From Acidobacteriota bacterium (GTDB taxonomy: Bacteria > Acidobacteriota > UBA6911): a stretch of DNA of 64,000 nucleotides. The stretch covers positions 1 to 64,000 of the forward strand of contig JAFGIY010000082.1 in assembly GCA_016929335.1 (NCBI GenBank). The letters run 5' to 3'. Each line of letters starts with the position of its first letter. The stretch's first letter is position 1. The translations under genes and the position numbers were made by a program. The notes beneath the pieces are model-generated. The model saw only the letters and a list, made by a program, of their open reading frames with translations, had not been told where the DNA came from and ran no database searches. Shown piece after piece: positions 39,965-48,873 of the stretch.

Positions 39965-41983
39965 TTACACCTTTTTCATTATTTGTGAATCGATCGTTTC
40001 TCGAACCTTGCGGGCAAAACCGTCAATTGTGAATGGCTTCTGGAGAAAAGCAACGCCCGGATCCAAAACGCCATGGCGAACAATTGCATTATCCGTATAG
40101 CCGGAAATATAAAGAGCTTTGACGCCGGGACGCGTCTTTTTAATTTTGGAAACGAGCTCTTTCCCGCTCATTCCAGGCATGATGACATCCGTTAACACCA
40201 GATGGATGTCTCCCGCATACTCCTGAGCCATGCACAGGGCTTCTATGCCATCTGCAGCTTCGATTGCATGATAGCCTCGATCCTGGAGGATACGGAGCGC
40301 CAGAGCCCGCACTGCCACCTCGTCCTCAGCTACAAGAATAGTTTCGGATCCCCGGAATTCTTGATCCAAATCCTCTTCGATGCCTGTCGGCATTATCTCT
40401 CCCTCCACGCGCGGGAGGTATATTTTAAATGTCGTTCCTTTTCCGAGTTCGCTATATACCCAAATGAAGCCATTGCTCTGCTTGACGATTCCGTAAACCA
40501 TGGACAGACCCAGGCCGGTGCCCTTGCCTTTGGCTTTGGTTGTGAAAAATGGCTCAAATATGCGGGATTGCGTGGTGGCATCCATCCCTATCCCGGTATC
40601 GCTGATCGCCAGCATTACATACTCTCCAACCTTGGCCAGAGGATGTGTCCGGACATATTCTTCATCAAAATCAGCATTCGCAATTTCAATGGTGAGCCGG
40701 CCCCCATCGGGCATGGCATCCCTGGCATTTACGGCGAGATTCATGATGATTTGCTGAATCTGTCCGCGATCGACATTCACAAGTCCTAAGTCGCTTTTGG
40801 CAATGCAGGCGATTTCGATGTCCTCGCCGATAAGCCGCTGCAGCATTTTATTAGTTTCATATATAATGTCGCTTAGATTCAAAATCACCGGTTGAATTAT
40901 CTGTTTTCGGCCAAAAGCCAGCAATTGCGATGTAAGGTTTTCTGCCCGCTCAGCGGCCTTATCAATTTGCTCCAGATCCCTTTGATTAGGATCATCAGGT
41001 CCGCTTTTCTTTAGAAGCAACTCGGTGTAACCCTTGATGACAGTCAACAAATTGTTGAAATCATGAGCAACGCCGCCGGCCAACACTCCTATGGCTTCCA
41101 TCTTCTGAGCTTGCAGGAGCTGAGCTTCAAGGCGTTTGTGATCGGTTATATCCCGTATCAAACCCACAATCTGCTTATTGCCCTTCCTGTCTCTTAACAA
41201 GGTCTTTCTCGTCATTACCCTATGAGCCTCGCCTTTTCCGTCGGTAAGAGTGTCCTCCGTTACGCTTTCAAGGCCAGTATTGAAAACTTCTTCCTCCTGT
41301 TGCCAGAAGACGGCTGCCTCCTCTTTGGTCAGATGCTCACTATCTGTCTTCCCCAGCAATTCCTCCCGCGATTTTCCTGCGAAAGCACACAAAGCATCAT
41401 TCACAACTACTAATCTATGCTGGCGATCCTTGACAAAGATGGGATCTCCTATGCCGTTGATAATATGGCTCAAGTACTCCATGGATTCCTTGAGCCTTTC
41501 CTCCTCCATTTTTCGCTCGGTTATATCAACGGTTATGCCAAGCACGCATGGTTCGTTATTGACAATGATTGGATCCAGCGAAAGCAGCACCGCGAGCATT
41601 CCTCCGCCCTTTGTGCGCATTTCCACTTCCAAATTATGGATTTCGCCGCCTTCCTGCAGCCTATGGATAATCTCATCTCTTTTTTGCAGATTCCTCCAGA
41701 TTCCGAACTCCAGGGTAGTTTTGCCGATAATCTCTTCCCGTTCATAGCCGGTCATATGGCTGAATGCTTTGTTAACATCAACAAATTGCCCTTCCTTGAT
41801 TGTGGTGATTGTCATCGGATTGGCGGCTGCCTGGAAGATTTTTTCAAAGGCTCCATCATTATTCCGCAGTTCGCACTGAAGACCACCAGCTCCCAAGTTT
41901 AAGAACGTTAGTTCATTCAGATATCTTTTCGCTTCTGTCTCCTTGTCAAGGATCTCCGCTTGTGGATTAACATCGGGTGCCAC
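39965..41983 (-). CDS. Hybrid sensor histidine kinase (PAS-PAS-HisKA-HATPase-REC)
   Basis: 672 residues, no membrane helix, so cytosolic. PAS 1 at about 45-155 (FEKIFQAAANPMTITTIKEGQFVDVNKAF), PAS 2 at about 165-285 (DPIFVKDRQHRLVVVN). The HisKA H-box GGVAHDFNNLL has the phosphorylated His near 310; the N-box NLAVNARDAM and G-boxes DTGIGM and GTGLGLS follow. The C-terminal receiver has VLTDVIMPGMSG with the phospho-Asp and a Lys in LQKPF. It is an ordinary bacterial kinase inside the prophage, flanked by repeats. The signal is unknown. Confidence 0.95.
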   Translation of the reverse strand: MAPDVNPQAEILDKETEAKRYLNELTFLNLGAGGLQCELRNNDGAFEKIFQAAANPMTITTIKEGQFVDVNKAFSHMTGYEREEIIGKTTLEFGIWRNLQKRDEIIHRLQEGGEIHNLEVEMRTKGGGMLAVLLSLDPIIVNNEPCVLGITVDITERKMEEERLKESMEYLSHIINGIGDPIFVKDRQHRLVVVNDALCAFAGKSREELLGKTDSEHLTKEEAAVFWQQEEEVFNTGLESVTEDTLTDGKGEAHRVMTRKTLLRDRKGNKQIVGLIRDITDHKRLEAQLLQAQKMEAIGVLAGGVAHDFNNLLTVIKGYTELLLKKSGPDDPNQRDLEQIDKAAERAENLTSQLLAFGRKQIIQPVILNLSDIIYETNKMLQRLIGEDIEIACIAKSDLGLVNVDRGQIQQIIMNLAVNARDAMPDGGRLTIEIANADFDEEYVRTHPLAKVGEYVMLAISDTGIGMDATTQSRIFEPFFTTKAKGKGTGLGLSMVYGIVKQSNGFIWVYSELGKGTTFKIYLPRVEGEIMPTGIEEDLDQEFRGSETILVAEDEVAVRALALRILQDRGYHAIEAADGIEALCMAQEYAGDIHLVLTDVIMPGMSGKELVSKIKKTRPGVKALYISGYTDNAIVRHGVLDPGVAFLQKPFTIDGFARKVRETIDSQIMKKV

Positions 41984-42352
41984 GTGTTCTTCTCCAATCG
42001 ATTGTGCGATGCAAAGGATATAAACCTCTATTCCTTATCGGGACTTAGGGGAAAAATGATTAATAATCAGCCGGATTAACTGATCTATAAGTGGATTTTT
42101 GTCAAGCATTTCCGGATATTGTGATCTTTTAGCTCCCGACCCTGCGCAATTGGATTTCACAATAATTTGCATTTAAAGTAGGCGAACGGCTTTCTTTTGC
42201 GTTTCTTATATATGAAGGGGGGAGAATGCGTGTCTGCATTTTTGCGCGAATGCCGGCTTTTTTCGGCAGCTGAGAAAGAATTTCCATCGCCCTTCAAAAC
42301 TAAGCATTGGATGGCCTCCATGCTTGAATGACTTTCATGAGTGAGGAGCAAT

Positions 42353-42736
42353 ATGGATGAACGGAAGATCTTGATTATCGATGATGACAAGGATGTCTGC
42401 GGGATGGTAAAAGATGGTTTGGAAAGGCTGGGCTTCTTCAAAGTCATTGCCGCCAATAATGGCAAAGACGGCCTCCATATGGCAAAGCAAACCAAACCCG
42501 ACTTGGTGCTTTTGGATATTAATATGCCATCCATGAATGGATTTAAGGTTTTGCAGATGCTGAAAGAGGATCAAAATACCTACCACCTGCCGGTGGTTAT
42601 GCTTACCGGCCAAGGCGATGATATGTCCAAAATTTCGGCTGCCAGACTGTATAGTGAGGAATATATTACCAAGCCGATCCGCGTGACAGATCTGAAGACC
42701 AGGATAGATGCAATTCTGGAGAAATTCGGCATATAA
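42353..42736 (+). CDS. Single-domain response regulator (CheY-like)
   Basis: 127 residues from ATG 42353 (GAGGAG 5 nt upstream; a GTG four codons earlier is less likely). REC fold: acidic pocket IIDDDKD, phospho-acceptor Asp in LVLLDINMP, Thr in VVMLTGQ, and Lys in YITKPI. There is no output domain. It is divergent from the hybrid kinase, with about 370 bp between starts, and probably receives its phosphate. Output would be by protein-protein contact. Confidence 0.93.
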   Translation: MDERKILIIDDDKDVCGMVKDGLERLGFFKVIAANNGKDGLHMAKQTKPDLVLLDINMPSMNGFKVLQMLKEDQNTYHLPVVMLTGQGDDMSKISAARLYSEEYITKPIRVTDLKTRIDAILEKFGI

Positions 42737-43014
42737 GAATTCCGTGTGGTGGGAATAAATAATTAGCAAAGCGGTGGGCGATGGATGTGGGGCTCATGAT
42801 GGAATAAATTATTTCTTCAGAACAGCCTTGCAGCGATCCCTAACCATATCAACCACGTTCCGGGCTTCAAAGGAGGGGCAACGACTGTCTTACTACCCCT
42901 CCCGGGTTGCTGGTGAGGGTTTGCTATCAATTACCAATTTTATAGAATTGTGTTCGATTAGATCTTTGTAAAAAATTCTTCAAATCGCAAAGCTCAATGG
43001 AAAGAAAGCCCTTT

Positions 43015-43323
43015 TTACTTGCCATCAGCACTCTTTTTGCTGGACCCCGCAGGATCACGCCGACCGATTAAGCGAACTATTCCAGATCCCGGATCCATAC
43101 ACTCTATCGCATCCCATCTTACCAGCAAATTGGAGCAAAATGCGCAGGCCTCCGGATTGAAGTAATAAAAACAGCAGTTATTGGTTAAATCGATTCGGCC
43201 AAAAACCGCGGCTTCCTTTGGATATCCCGCATTCATAAAGACTTTGTCTATCTCATCCAGTAATTGATCATCGGCGCCTTTTTCAACCTGCCGGAATGTC
43301 AATGTCACCTTTCGCCAAGACAT
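43015..43323 (-). CDS. Hypothetical cytosolic protein with cysteine cluster
   Basis: About 102 residues from ATG at 43321-43323, with GGAG 8-11 nt upstream. It has NNCCFYYFNPEACAFCSNLLVRW, four Cys that could hold a metal. The C-terminus ends in a short Lys-rich tail. No family recognised. Last credible gene of the signalling cassette. Confidence 0.5.
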   Translation of the reverse strand: MSWRKVTLTFRQVEKGADDQLLDEIDKVFMNAGYPKEAAVFGRIDLTNNCCFYYFNPEACAFCSNLLVRWDAIECMDPGSGIVRLIGRRDPAGSSKKSADGK

Positions 43324-43491
43324 AGCTTCACTCCACAAAGAGGCTTTATCTAGGGAAAGGGTGATCGTCCAAGATCCTCCCTTCCCCAATTTATTGATTT
43401 TTGGAAATACTTAAAACAATACGCGGAAAAAACTGGCAAGTTTCACAGTTCAAGGCCGATTCTGGCAGGCAATTAAAATGGAATATAAATG

Positions 43492-43529
43492 AAAAGAGGC
43501 TGAATACCTCCCTGCATTCAGCCTCTTTT
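43492..43529. terminator. Bidirectional terminator
   Basis: AAAAGAGGCTGAAT and its exact reverse complement are separated by a 10-nt loop: a 14-bp perfect stem with A-run on one side and T-run on the other, able to stop transcription from either direction. Confidence 0.88.
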
Positions 43530-43826
43530 CGTTGGCTCTTGGGCATTGCCAAGACACCTAGTTGGACATGCTGATCATATATCTTATGTCTTATCGACAT
43601 ATTGTGTTTTCATATACATTTATTTTGGGCGGAGCACAGATGGAGCACCATATTTAAGAGAAGAAGCTGGACAGGTCCCAGTAGACAATCGATTTTCTCT
43701 GGCAAGGGGGATTTGTGGGGGCTGCGTGTTGGGGAGTTGCATGAGATTGGACGCCCCCACAATCCTTATCGAATGAAACGCCTTTAATATATCGGCATTT
43801 GGCTCATTGCTATTCGAAAAATTTTA

Positions 43827-44000
43827 ATGGAGGCTTCGGTCATTATGATCTCGGCAAAGGATGGGGATTAGTTGCGGGCGCCGAGGGCAGCTACACCCCA
43901 ATAAATGGCACCGACGCGATTGTCAGGTTCGGATTTCGATATGGGATAAGATAAGAATCAATGAGGACACCCTGCTTGTATACCGCTGGGCCTCATAGGC
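43827..44000 (+). pseudogene. Truncated second copy of the barrel-gene 3' end
   Basis: In the frame of the intact gene at 38522-39280 this encodes GGFGHYDLGKGWGLVAGAEG and the closing strand RFGFRYGIR before TAA at 43951-43953; the 5' part of the gene is missing. Substitutions are mostly silent, so it came from a functional homologue and not from a simple recent copy. It marks the right edge of the inserted signalling cassette. Confidence 0.8.
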
Positions 44001-44245
44001 TTATAAAATAGGGATTAATATTTTCCTACTTGCTGGTCAGCGCCAATGCATCGCCTATTATTGCCATCGCCGAGCCGATGATCAGACCGTCCCCACCGAA
44101 TATGCCCATGCAGCATATTTCCTTCAAGCATTTGTTACATCAGCCACAGGAAACCAGAAATATTTTTCTCCAGATTGTGGAGTTCATTTCGGAAAACTTC
44201 GAGATAAGCTTGTTCGCTGAATTACGATTAAGAATCGTTTATCTT

Positions 44246-44662
44246 TCATTTTGAAGATGAAAGATTTTGCATGGAGGCCATCACCGTATTGAAAGGAGTT
44301 AAAAAAAATGAGTCGTTAAACTGCTCATATTTAATGTCGGTAATATGACACATTTCTTTGAAAAGTATGATAAGTTTATTACTTGCGGCAGCAGCTCCCT
44401 GCTTTGATACTATCGCTTCATGAAACTCCGATAAAGATTTCATAACCACTGGGTAATCATTAAAAACGATAAAAATCTCATTCAATGCGCGAGAAAATTC
44501 ATTACCAGTAAGATCATAGCGATTTGCCGCGAACCGCTTTACAGTATCTATCCGAAATCTTCGCTCTTCTCGATGATTGACTGCAAACTGAGTTATTAGA
44601 GCTCCTATGAGCCCAGATATAAGAGCAATCATCACCGAGATCCAAAGAGAATTTCCAGTCAT
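44246..44662 (-). CDS. Small membrane protein, probable partner of the TIR protein
   Basis: 138 residues, AGGGGGG 8 nt before ATG. One N-terminal transmembrane helix (LWISVMIALISGLIGALITQFAV) is followed by a helical cytosolic domain (REERRFRIDTVKRFAANRYDLTGNEFSRALNEIFIVF...). The layout resembles DUF6680-like membrane proteins (my recollection, not verified). It starts 28 bp after the TIR gene stop on the same strand, so both are probably one operon. A role as sensor or effector partner is inferred. Confidence 0.55.
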   Translation of the reverse strand: MTGNSLWISVMIALISGLIGALITQFAVNHREERRFRIDTVKRFAANRYDLTGNEFSRALNEIFIVFNDYPVVMKSLSEFHEAIVSKQGAAAASNKLIILFKEMCHITDIKYEQFNDSFFLTPFNTVMASMQNLSSSK

Positions 44663-44690
44663 TTCAGCCCCCCTAGAAAGTAATAGAATG

Positions 44691-45761
44691 TTAGTTATTG
44701 TGTTTTGCCTCTGCCTTCAAATCTCGCAGCAGGCGATCGAACGCTTTCTGATATGAGTCAATATCCTTCCAGTGTGAAAAATCCGGAATGTAGTATTCTC
44801 TGATTTCCCGTGCCGAATCTTTGCCAGTATCGGCATCGAATGCCTTCCATTCTCGGATTCGCTCATATGGAACCAGCGCCACTGGGAATAGCATCTGCTT
44901 TTTTTCACGAGTTTCACGTTGCCGGGCATTTGCTATTTCAGTTTTTACCCATTCGCTGTTCATGCTACTTTCTGAAAGAATCAGCAGCAGCTTATCGTAA
45001 ACCCGGATGGCCTGGTCAATCTGTTCGTGGAGCTTTTGGCCGCCTTGAACATCGTGCGGCGCAAACCAGCACCGGACTCCCTTTGCCTGGAGATCAGCAT
45101 ACAAACGTTCGGCGAATTCCTGGTCCTTTGAGGAATAGCTGATGAAGCAGGAATAGAACTGGATTGCGCCCGCTATCGAGTGAATGTAGCCTATCATGTC
45201 ATCGGGAACGCCAGCGCCTCTGAGGAATTCATCCGGGATCCTACCTTTTGATCGATAGATCGTATCGATACCGATTGTTGAAGGTCCCTGATGATCTAAT
45301 TTGTCTAATCCCCTGGTCATGCTCAAATCGAGATTGGAAAATATGGTATAGGCCAGTTTCGCGCTCACAATATTGGCTTGATCCAGTCTGGTTTGAGAGA
45401 ATCCGACTCCGAAAAGGATCGTTTCGCTCATATTTGCATTGCAAAAGTTTGCATATGAAAGATCCGCCCAACTGAGATTTGCGCGTGGTAGGTACGCACC
45501 ATAAAATGTGGATTTAAACAGATTTGCATGATGGAGGATTGCTGCAGTGAGATCAGATCTAAGAAATATTGCCTGAGCGAGGTCTGATTCGATAAGATCC
45601 GCGTGACTAAGGTTTGCTTCAGCAAAATTCACCAGAGCAAGGTTCGTTGCTCTAAGATCAGCATAGCTTAGATCTGGCGAAATCCCTGGATTATCCTCTC
45701 TCCACTTATTCCAGGCGGCAACTCCCTTTTTCAGGATGGCAAGATGCTTATCATTGGCCAT
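44691..45761 (-). CDS. Pentapeptide-repeat / TIR-domain protein, candidate antiphage NADase
   Basis: 356 residues, AGGGA before ATG. Residues about 30-150 are pentapeptide repeats of the A(D/N)Lxx type (LSYADLRATN, ANLSHADL, LSWADLSYANF), a right-handed beta helix. A linker GLDKLDHQGPSTIGIDTIYRS leads to a TIR domain at about 204-350: FYSCFISYSSKDQEFAERL, WFAPHDV, and SSMNSEWVKTEI with Glu275 as the likely catalytic residue. Bacterial TIR domains degrade NAD+ or make signal nucleotides in abortive infection (Thoeris, Pycsar-like, CBASS). Here it sits in a prophage cargo block with a membrane partner. Confidence 0.85.
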   Translation of the reverse strand: MANDKHLAILKKGVAAWNKWREDNPGISPDLSYADLRATNLALVNFAEANLSHADLIESDLAQAIFLRSDLTAAILHHANLFKSTFYGAYLPRANLSWADLSYANFCNANMSETILFGVGFSQTRLDQANIVSAKLAYTIFSNLDLSMTRGLDKLDHQGPSTIGIDTIYRSKGRIPDEFLRGAGVPDDMIGYIHSIAGAIQFYSCFISYSSKDQEFAERLYADLQAKGVRCWFAPHDVQGGQKLHEQIDQAIRVYDKLLLILSESSMNSEWVKTEIANARQRETREKKQMLFPVALVPYERIREWKAFDADTGKDSAREIREYYIPDFSHWKDIDSYQKAFDRLLRDLKAEAKHNN

Positions 45762-45886
45762 ATGCTATCCCTGCAGATATTTGCGCGAACAATGCAAGAT
45801 CTAATGCGGTTATTAAAGCATAAAAAGGCTATCGATGGGAAAGCAAAAGAGTATTAGGTAGTGATCGGCAATTGTGTTGCTGGTTT

Positions 45887-46549
45887 TCAGACAAGCCTAT
45901 TTCCAGTAAAAATAAGTCCTGGACATATAACAGTTACACATATTTCAAGAAATACATCATGAATTTTATTACAGGAGGTTTGCGGAGATAACAGGCGATC
46001 TGTTGTTATGGATACTTTGGTAATCAGACTATCGTCTTCGAGCAAACAATAAAATGGATTCTCATCGGGATCTATGGACAAACCTCCAAGTTCCCTGGTA
46101 GTGTTAGGCATTCTTAAACCGTCAAAAAGGACTTTTATCCGATTATCAATATCACCTCCAGAGGCAATGATATTCCCAGGATTATCCCGCCGTAAAAATA
46201 GAATTTCTAATGAGCAAGTAAATCCTCCACTTTTAGTAACAAGTGGCACAAATCGGCCGCCGCATCTTTGATGATCATCCGCAATATGTTCCACCCAAGT
46301 CTTGACTTGCGGATTAGTTGCGCTGCTATTCACATACGGGAAAATCTGTTTTACTCCAGACTCGTTTGCTCCAACAAAATACTTGGATTCAGTTTGCCGC
46401 CTTAAATCGGGATGCTGGCTCCATAATTCTTTCAATTGAGGATGAAAGCACTTTCGCAGTTCGTGTTTATCCCTTGCCCTGCCAGTGAGTCCACCATAAT
46501 TTTGACGTTCGGCTCGTAAGGGACCCTCATATAGCAAGCGAAATTCCAT
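45887..46549 (-). CDS. RusA-fold-like protein, unknown function
   Basis: 220 residues, AAGGTG 8 nt before ATG. The core GGDIDNRIKVLFDGLRMPN and LLEDDSLITKVSI reproduces the RusA acidic pattern DxDNxxK...D and DD. The N-terminal EFRLLYEGPL opening and the intervening segment are longer than in RusA (about 120 aa). I recall this long form as a scattered hypothetical family in bacteria and prophages. It may be a structure-specific nuclease. It lies 125 bp upstream of the TIR gene on the same strand, so a link with that locus is possible. Confidence 0.6.
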   Translation of the reverse strand: MEFRLLYEGPLRAERQNYGGLTGRARDKHELRKCFHPQLKELWSQHPDLRRQTESKYFVGANESGVKQIFPYVNSSATNPQVKTWVEHIADDHQRCGGRFVPLVTKSGGFTCSLEILFLRRDNPGNIIASGGDIDNRIKVLFDGLRMPNTTRELGGLSIDPDENPFYCLLEDDSLITKVSITTDRLLSPQTSCNKIHDVFLEICVTVICPGLIFTGNRLV

Positions 46550-46906
46550 AATTTCACCTTCATCTGGTTCTTGAATTTTTTATATGTGAATACAAGGCAG
46601 TTGATCTATAAATTCGTAAACCACTGTAATGAGTGCAAACTTTCACTCTCTTAGGTTTCTATACAATAAACAAGTAATTCGACCGACATCGAATTATTTT
46701 AAAAAGATTAATACTATTCTCTATAAGCCGCAATCAATCATAGCCATTTAAGCTTCGAATTCCCCTAGCTGCAGTTCTTACGTTCCCACTTTTCCTTAAT
46801 CAGGGGATGAATCCGAAGATTTACCTATTGATGGATATGGCTGCTGTTTTTTGACTTCGTTTCTGGCTTTTGAACTGCGCTTCCTTTTTGTTAGATCCAT
46901 CGAGAA
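46550..46906. other. AT-rich noncoding gap
   Basis: About 350 bp with no supported gene; probably holds promoters for the minus-strand cargo genes. Nothing more specific seen. Confidence 0.45.
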
Positions 46907-47281
46907 TTACAGCGAATGCAATCGCGATCTTCCATATATTATTTTAGGAGTGAATTGCCTAAAAGTGGTCTCCTCCCTATATTCCGGCAAATCTTTCCCA
47001 CAATGCTTACAGACTTTAGCTTGTGCTAAAACCATCTCCGCGCAATATGGGCATTTCCGGAGTTGTCTGTTATGTCTATCCAGCTGAAGCAGCGTGCCGC
47101 CTCTTAGTGTTGTCCGCATTTCTTCCGCAGGAAGAATGAATTCAACGATCAATCCAATAATATCGAAGAAGAAACCGAGCAGGAATCCTTCCATGGAACG
47201 CCGGCCTTTTCGCTCGGCGATTAAAATTCCCAGATACCCGCAAACTATTCCAAGAATAAAAAGCCAGAAAAAAGTGCTCAT
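46907..47281 (-). CDS. Membrane protein with C-terminal zinc ribbon
   Basis: 124 residues. Two hydrophobic segments (FFWLFILGIVCGYLGILIA and GFLLGFFFDIIGLIVEFIL) are followed by a zinc ribbon KCPYCAE...CKHCGKDLPEY. Small membrane-plus-ribbon proteins occur in many bacteria and prophages without known function. It is on the same strand as the TIR block, about 360 bp upstream of it. Confidence 0.6.
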   Translation of the reverse strand: MSTFFWLFILGIVCGYLGILIAERKGRRSMEGFLLGFFFDIIGLIVEFILPAEEMRTTLRGGTLLQLDRHNRQLRKCPYCAEMVLAQAKVCKHCGKDLPEYREETTFRQFTPKIIYGRSRLHSL

Positions 47282-47501
47282 TTTTTATGTAATTCCAGGT
47301 TCTTTGTGATCTGCATCACTGCACGAAGCTTATAGTAAATAGTTGAATAGATAAACCCTGTTCCCCAATTTCATGCTTCCTATATTTTAAATGGAACCTG
47401 CAGTTCTTGAATCCGATAGCCATCACTTTGAGAAGCCTTTCCCGAATAAGAATCTGGAAAAGTGCACTCATTGCGGTATCTGGCGCATTAATAGTGCGGA
47501 T

Positions 47502-47825
47502 CTAGTCGTTTATCTTCCCCCGCCCGAGGATCTTTCCGGGGCGCGCCTTATCAAGAAATCCTCTCCCAGCATGGGAAGGCTTCTCCATTTCCGGCAAGGT
47601 ATCGCGTAGGCCATACAAGAATTCTCTATCTTCTGGGAATGTGACCGGCGAAACTCCGGGATCTGGCCTAAATCCCATAAGCTCTTTGATCACTTCACTG
47701 TAATTTGTACGGCCATCCATTCGTTTTGCACGCTCAAAAATAGCTGAGAATTTCTCTGCCTGTTCTTTCGATAACCATAAGGCATATTTACGCTTAAGCT
47801 CTTCCATATCTGCATTGTATGTCAT
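47502..47825 (-). CDS. Hypothetical protein divergent from the repressor gene
   Basis: Up to 107 residues; the ATG at 47823-47825 overlaps an operator palindrome and a second ATG lies at 47807. Helical start (MEELKRKYALWLSKEQAEKFSAIFERAKRMDGRTNYSEVIKELMGF) with a look of ribbon-helix-helix or anti-repressor proteins; the rest is Pro/Gly-rich. Its position opposite an XRE gene across shared operators suggests a regulator of the lysogenic switch. Confidence 0.5.
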   Translation of the reverse strand: MTYNADMEELKRKYALWLSKEQAEKFSAIFERAKRMDGRTNYSEVIKELMGFRPDPGVSPVTFPEDREFLYGLRDTLPEMEKPSHAGRGFLDKARPGKILGRGKIND

Positions 47826-47893
47826 ATCGGATAGCCATCAATGAAAAAAGATGAAAAATAATGTTGACAAGATTATTCACTATATCCGATAAT
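47825..47893. promoter_or_regulatory. Immunity region: operator pair and repressor promoter
   Basis: Two TATC[GC]GATA palindromes (47825-47833 and 47883-47891) lie 58 bp apart between divergent genes. TTGACA at 47864-47869 and GATAAT at 47888-47893, 18 bp apart, form a near-consensus promoter reading rightwards; the right operator overlaps its -10 box, as expected of autorepression. The predicted transcript starts at about 47900, the A of the repressor ATG. Confidence 0.65.
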
Positions 47894-47899
47894 GCGGCT

Positions 47900-48100
47900 A
47901 TGTGCGATAAAGTGGCATTAGCAGATAAGCTTAAGCAGTACCGAATAAAACGATGTTGGACCCAGAAACAAATGGCCAATAGGCTTGGATTGGATGCTTC
48001 GGCGATATGCAAAATGGAACGCGGAAAGTATCGGTGGACCGATCTCATGGTTGCAAAAATTCTCCGATCTCTCCCAGATCTTTTAGATTCAGCAGCATAA
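47900..48100 (+). CDS. XRE-family repressor, probably leaderless
   Basis: 66 residues from ATG 47900. The Cro/CI-type HTH reads LADKLKQYRIKRCWTQKQMANRLGLDASAICKMERGK. I prefer this start over an in-frame one at 47861, because that lies inside the promoter -35 region. The ATG coincides with the expected transcription start, so the mRNA would be leaderless as for lambda cI. The protein lacks a C-terminal cleavage domain, so induction by self-cleavage is unlikely. Confidence 0.75.
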   Translation: MCDKVALADKLKQYRIKRCWTQKQMANRLGLDASAICKMERGKYRWTDLMVAKILRSLPDLLDSAA

Positions 48101-48140
48101 CCATTTTCCCTCCGCCTTCCCCTCGGAGACTGGAGGACAT

Positions 48141-48506
48141 ATGAATCAAATTACAGATGTTCCTAAAATAGAAGAATCCCGCATGATTTCCGTGACAGCC
48201 AAAGTCACCCCCTCGCGCAAGCAGTACGTCCGCCTGCGCGCAAAGCAAGAAAACTGCCTTTCTGAATCCGAATTTATTAATAGGCTAATAGAAGCAGATG
48301 AGCTCCGCCAAGGTTGCCGTGGTCAACATGAACCGGATCCAGCAATCATGATTCTCCGCCGTCTCAATCGAGAGATACCGAAAGTCCTGCTCGACCGGGC
48401 AATCGATAAGCTCGAGAGATCAAATCTGACCAGGCTGACAGTCAGCGCAGCCAATAGCCTGGTCAATCATACGGTTGCCATCTGCCGCAAAACGAGGACA
48501 GCATGA
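48141..48506 (+). CDS. Hypothetical early phage protein
   Basis: 121 residues, GGAGGAC before ATG. The N-terminal ISVTAKVTPSRKQYVRLRAKQENCLSESEFINRLI resembles a ribbon-helix-helix DNA-binding start (strand then two helices). The remainder is basic and helical. First gene of the rightward early operon; the ATGA overlap with the next gene indicates coupling. Probably an early regulator. Confidence 0.5.
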   Translation: MNQITDVPKIEESRMISVTAKVTPSRKQYVRLRAKQENCLSESEFINRLIEADELRQGCRGQHEPDPAIMILRRLNREIPKVLLDRAIDKLERSNLTRLTVSAANSLVNHTVAICRKTRTA

Positions 48507-48694
48507 CTGCAAAGCATAGGATCCTCCAGGGCAACGAGAGCGAGCGAATAACGGGGTGGCTTTACGGGCGGGATGTCAGAAACCAATATGCGATTGATTC
48601 GCTGAAGCGCAAATGGCTCCGCATTCTCGTATGGCCGCTATTTCTTATATTCGCAATCGTATTCCTGGCCGCCCTGGGTGAAATGATTCGATGA
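48503..48694 (+). CDS. Small membrane protein
   Basis: 63 residues with one transmembrane helix near the C-terminus (LRILVWPLFLIFAIVFLAALGE), preceded by a basic segment. It overlaps both neighbours by 4 bp (ATGA). Function unknown. Confidence 0.5.
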   Translation: MTAKHRILQGNESERITGWLYGRDVRNQYAIDSLKRKWLRILVWPLFLIFAIVFLAALGEMIR

Positions 48695-48873
48695 TAGACG
48701 AAAAAGGTTATTTGATCCTCTGCTTACTCGATGGCAATCCGTATCTTACGGGCGCCCAGGCGGAAGACTATGCCATCAGAATCATTCAAGCGGAACAAAA
48801 CGAAGATTATCAGCTGTTCCACGGCCTGATCCAGGAGGCCATCTACGGCCAGGCGGTTAAGCCGGCAGCATGA
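48691..48873 (+). CDS. Small acidic hypothetical protein
   Basis: 60 residues, acidic and helical (LTGAQAEDYAIRIIQAEQNEDYQLFHGLIQEA). Coupled to the preceding gene by ATGA overlap. No family recognised. Confidence 0.45.
   Translation: MIDEKGYLILCLLDGNPYLTGAQAEDYAIRIIQAEQNEDYQLFHGLIQEAIYGQAVKPAA

Larger units (their letters stand above)
43324..44245. other. Gene-poor stretch with terminator and duplicated gene end
   Basis: About 900 bp with no convincing intact gene. It contains a strong bidirectional hairpin (43492-43529) and the second copy of the barrel-gene 3' end (43827 onward). Short open frames here lack ribosome binding sites and family resemblance. Confidence 0.5.

Noticed and set aside
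43391-43776. Short frames on both strands near the bidirectional terminator
   Set aside because: They span a strong terminator hairpin, lack start signals and resemble no family.
46851-47087. 78-codon plus-strand frame opposite the zinc-ribbon membrane gene
   Set aside because: Antisense to a gene with transmembrane helices and a CPYC...CKHC ribbon.
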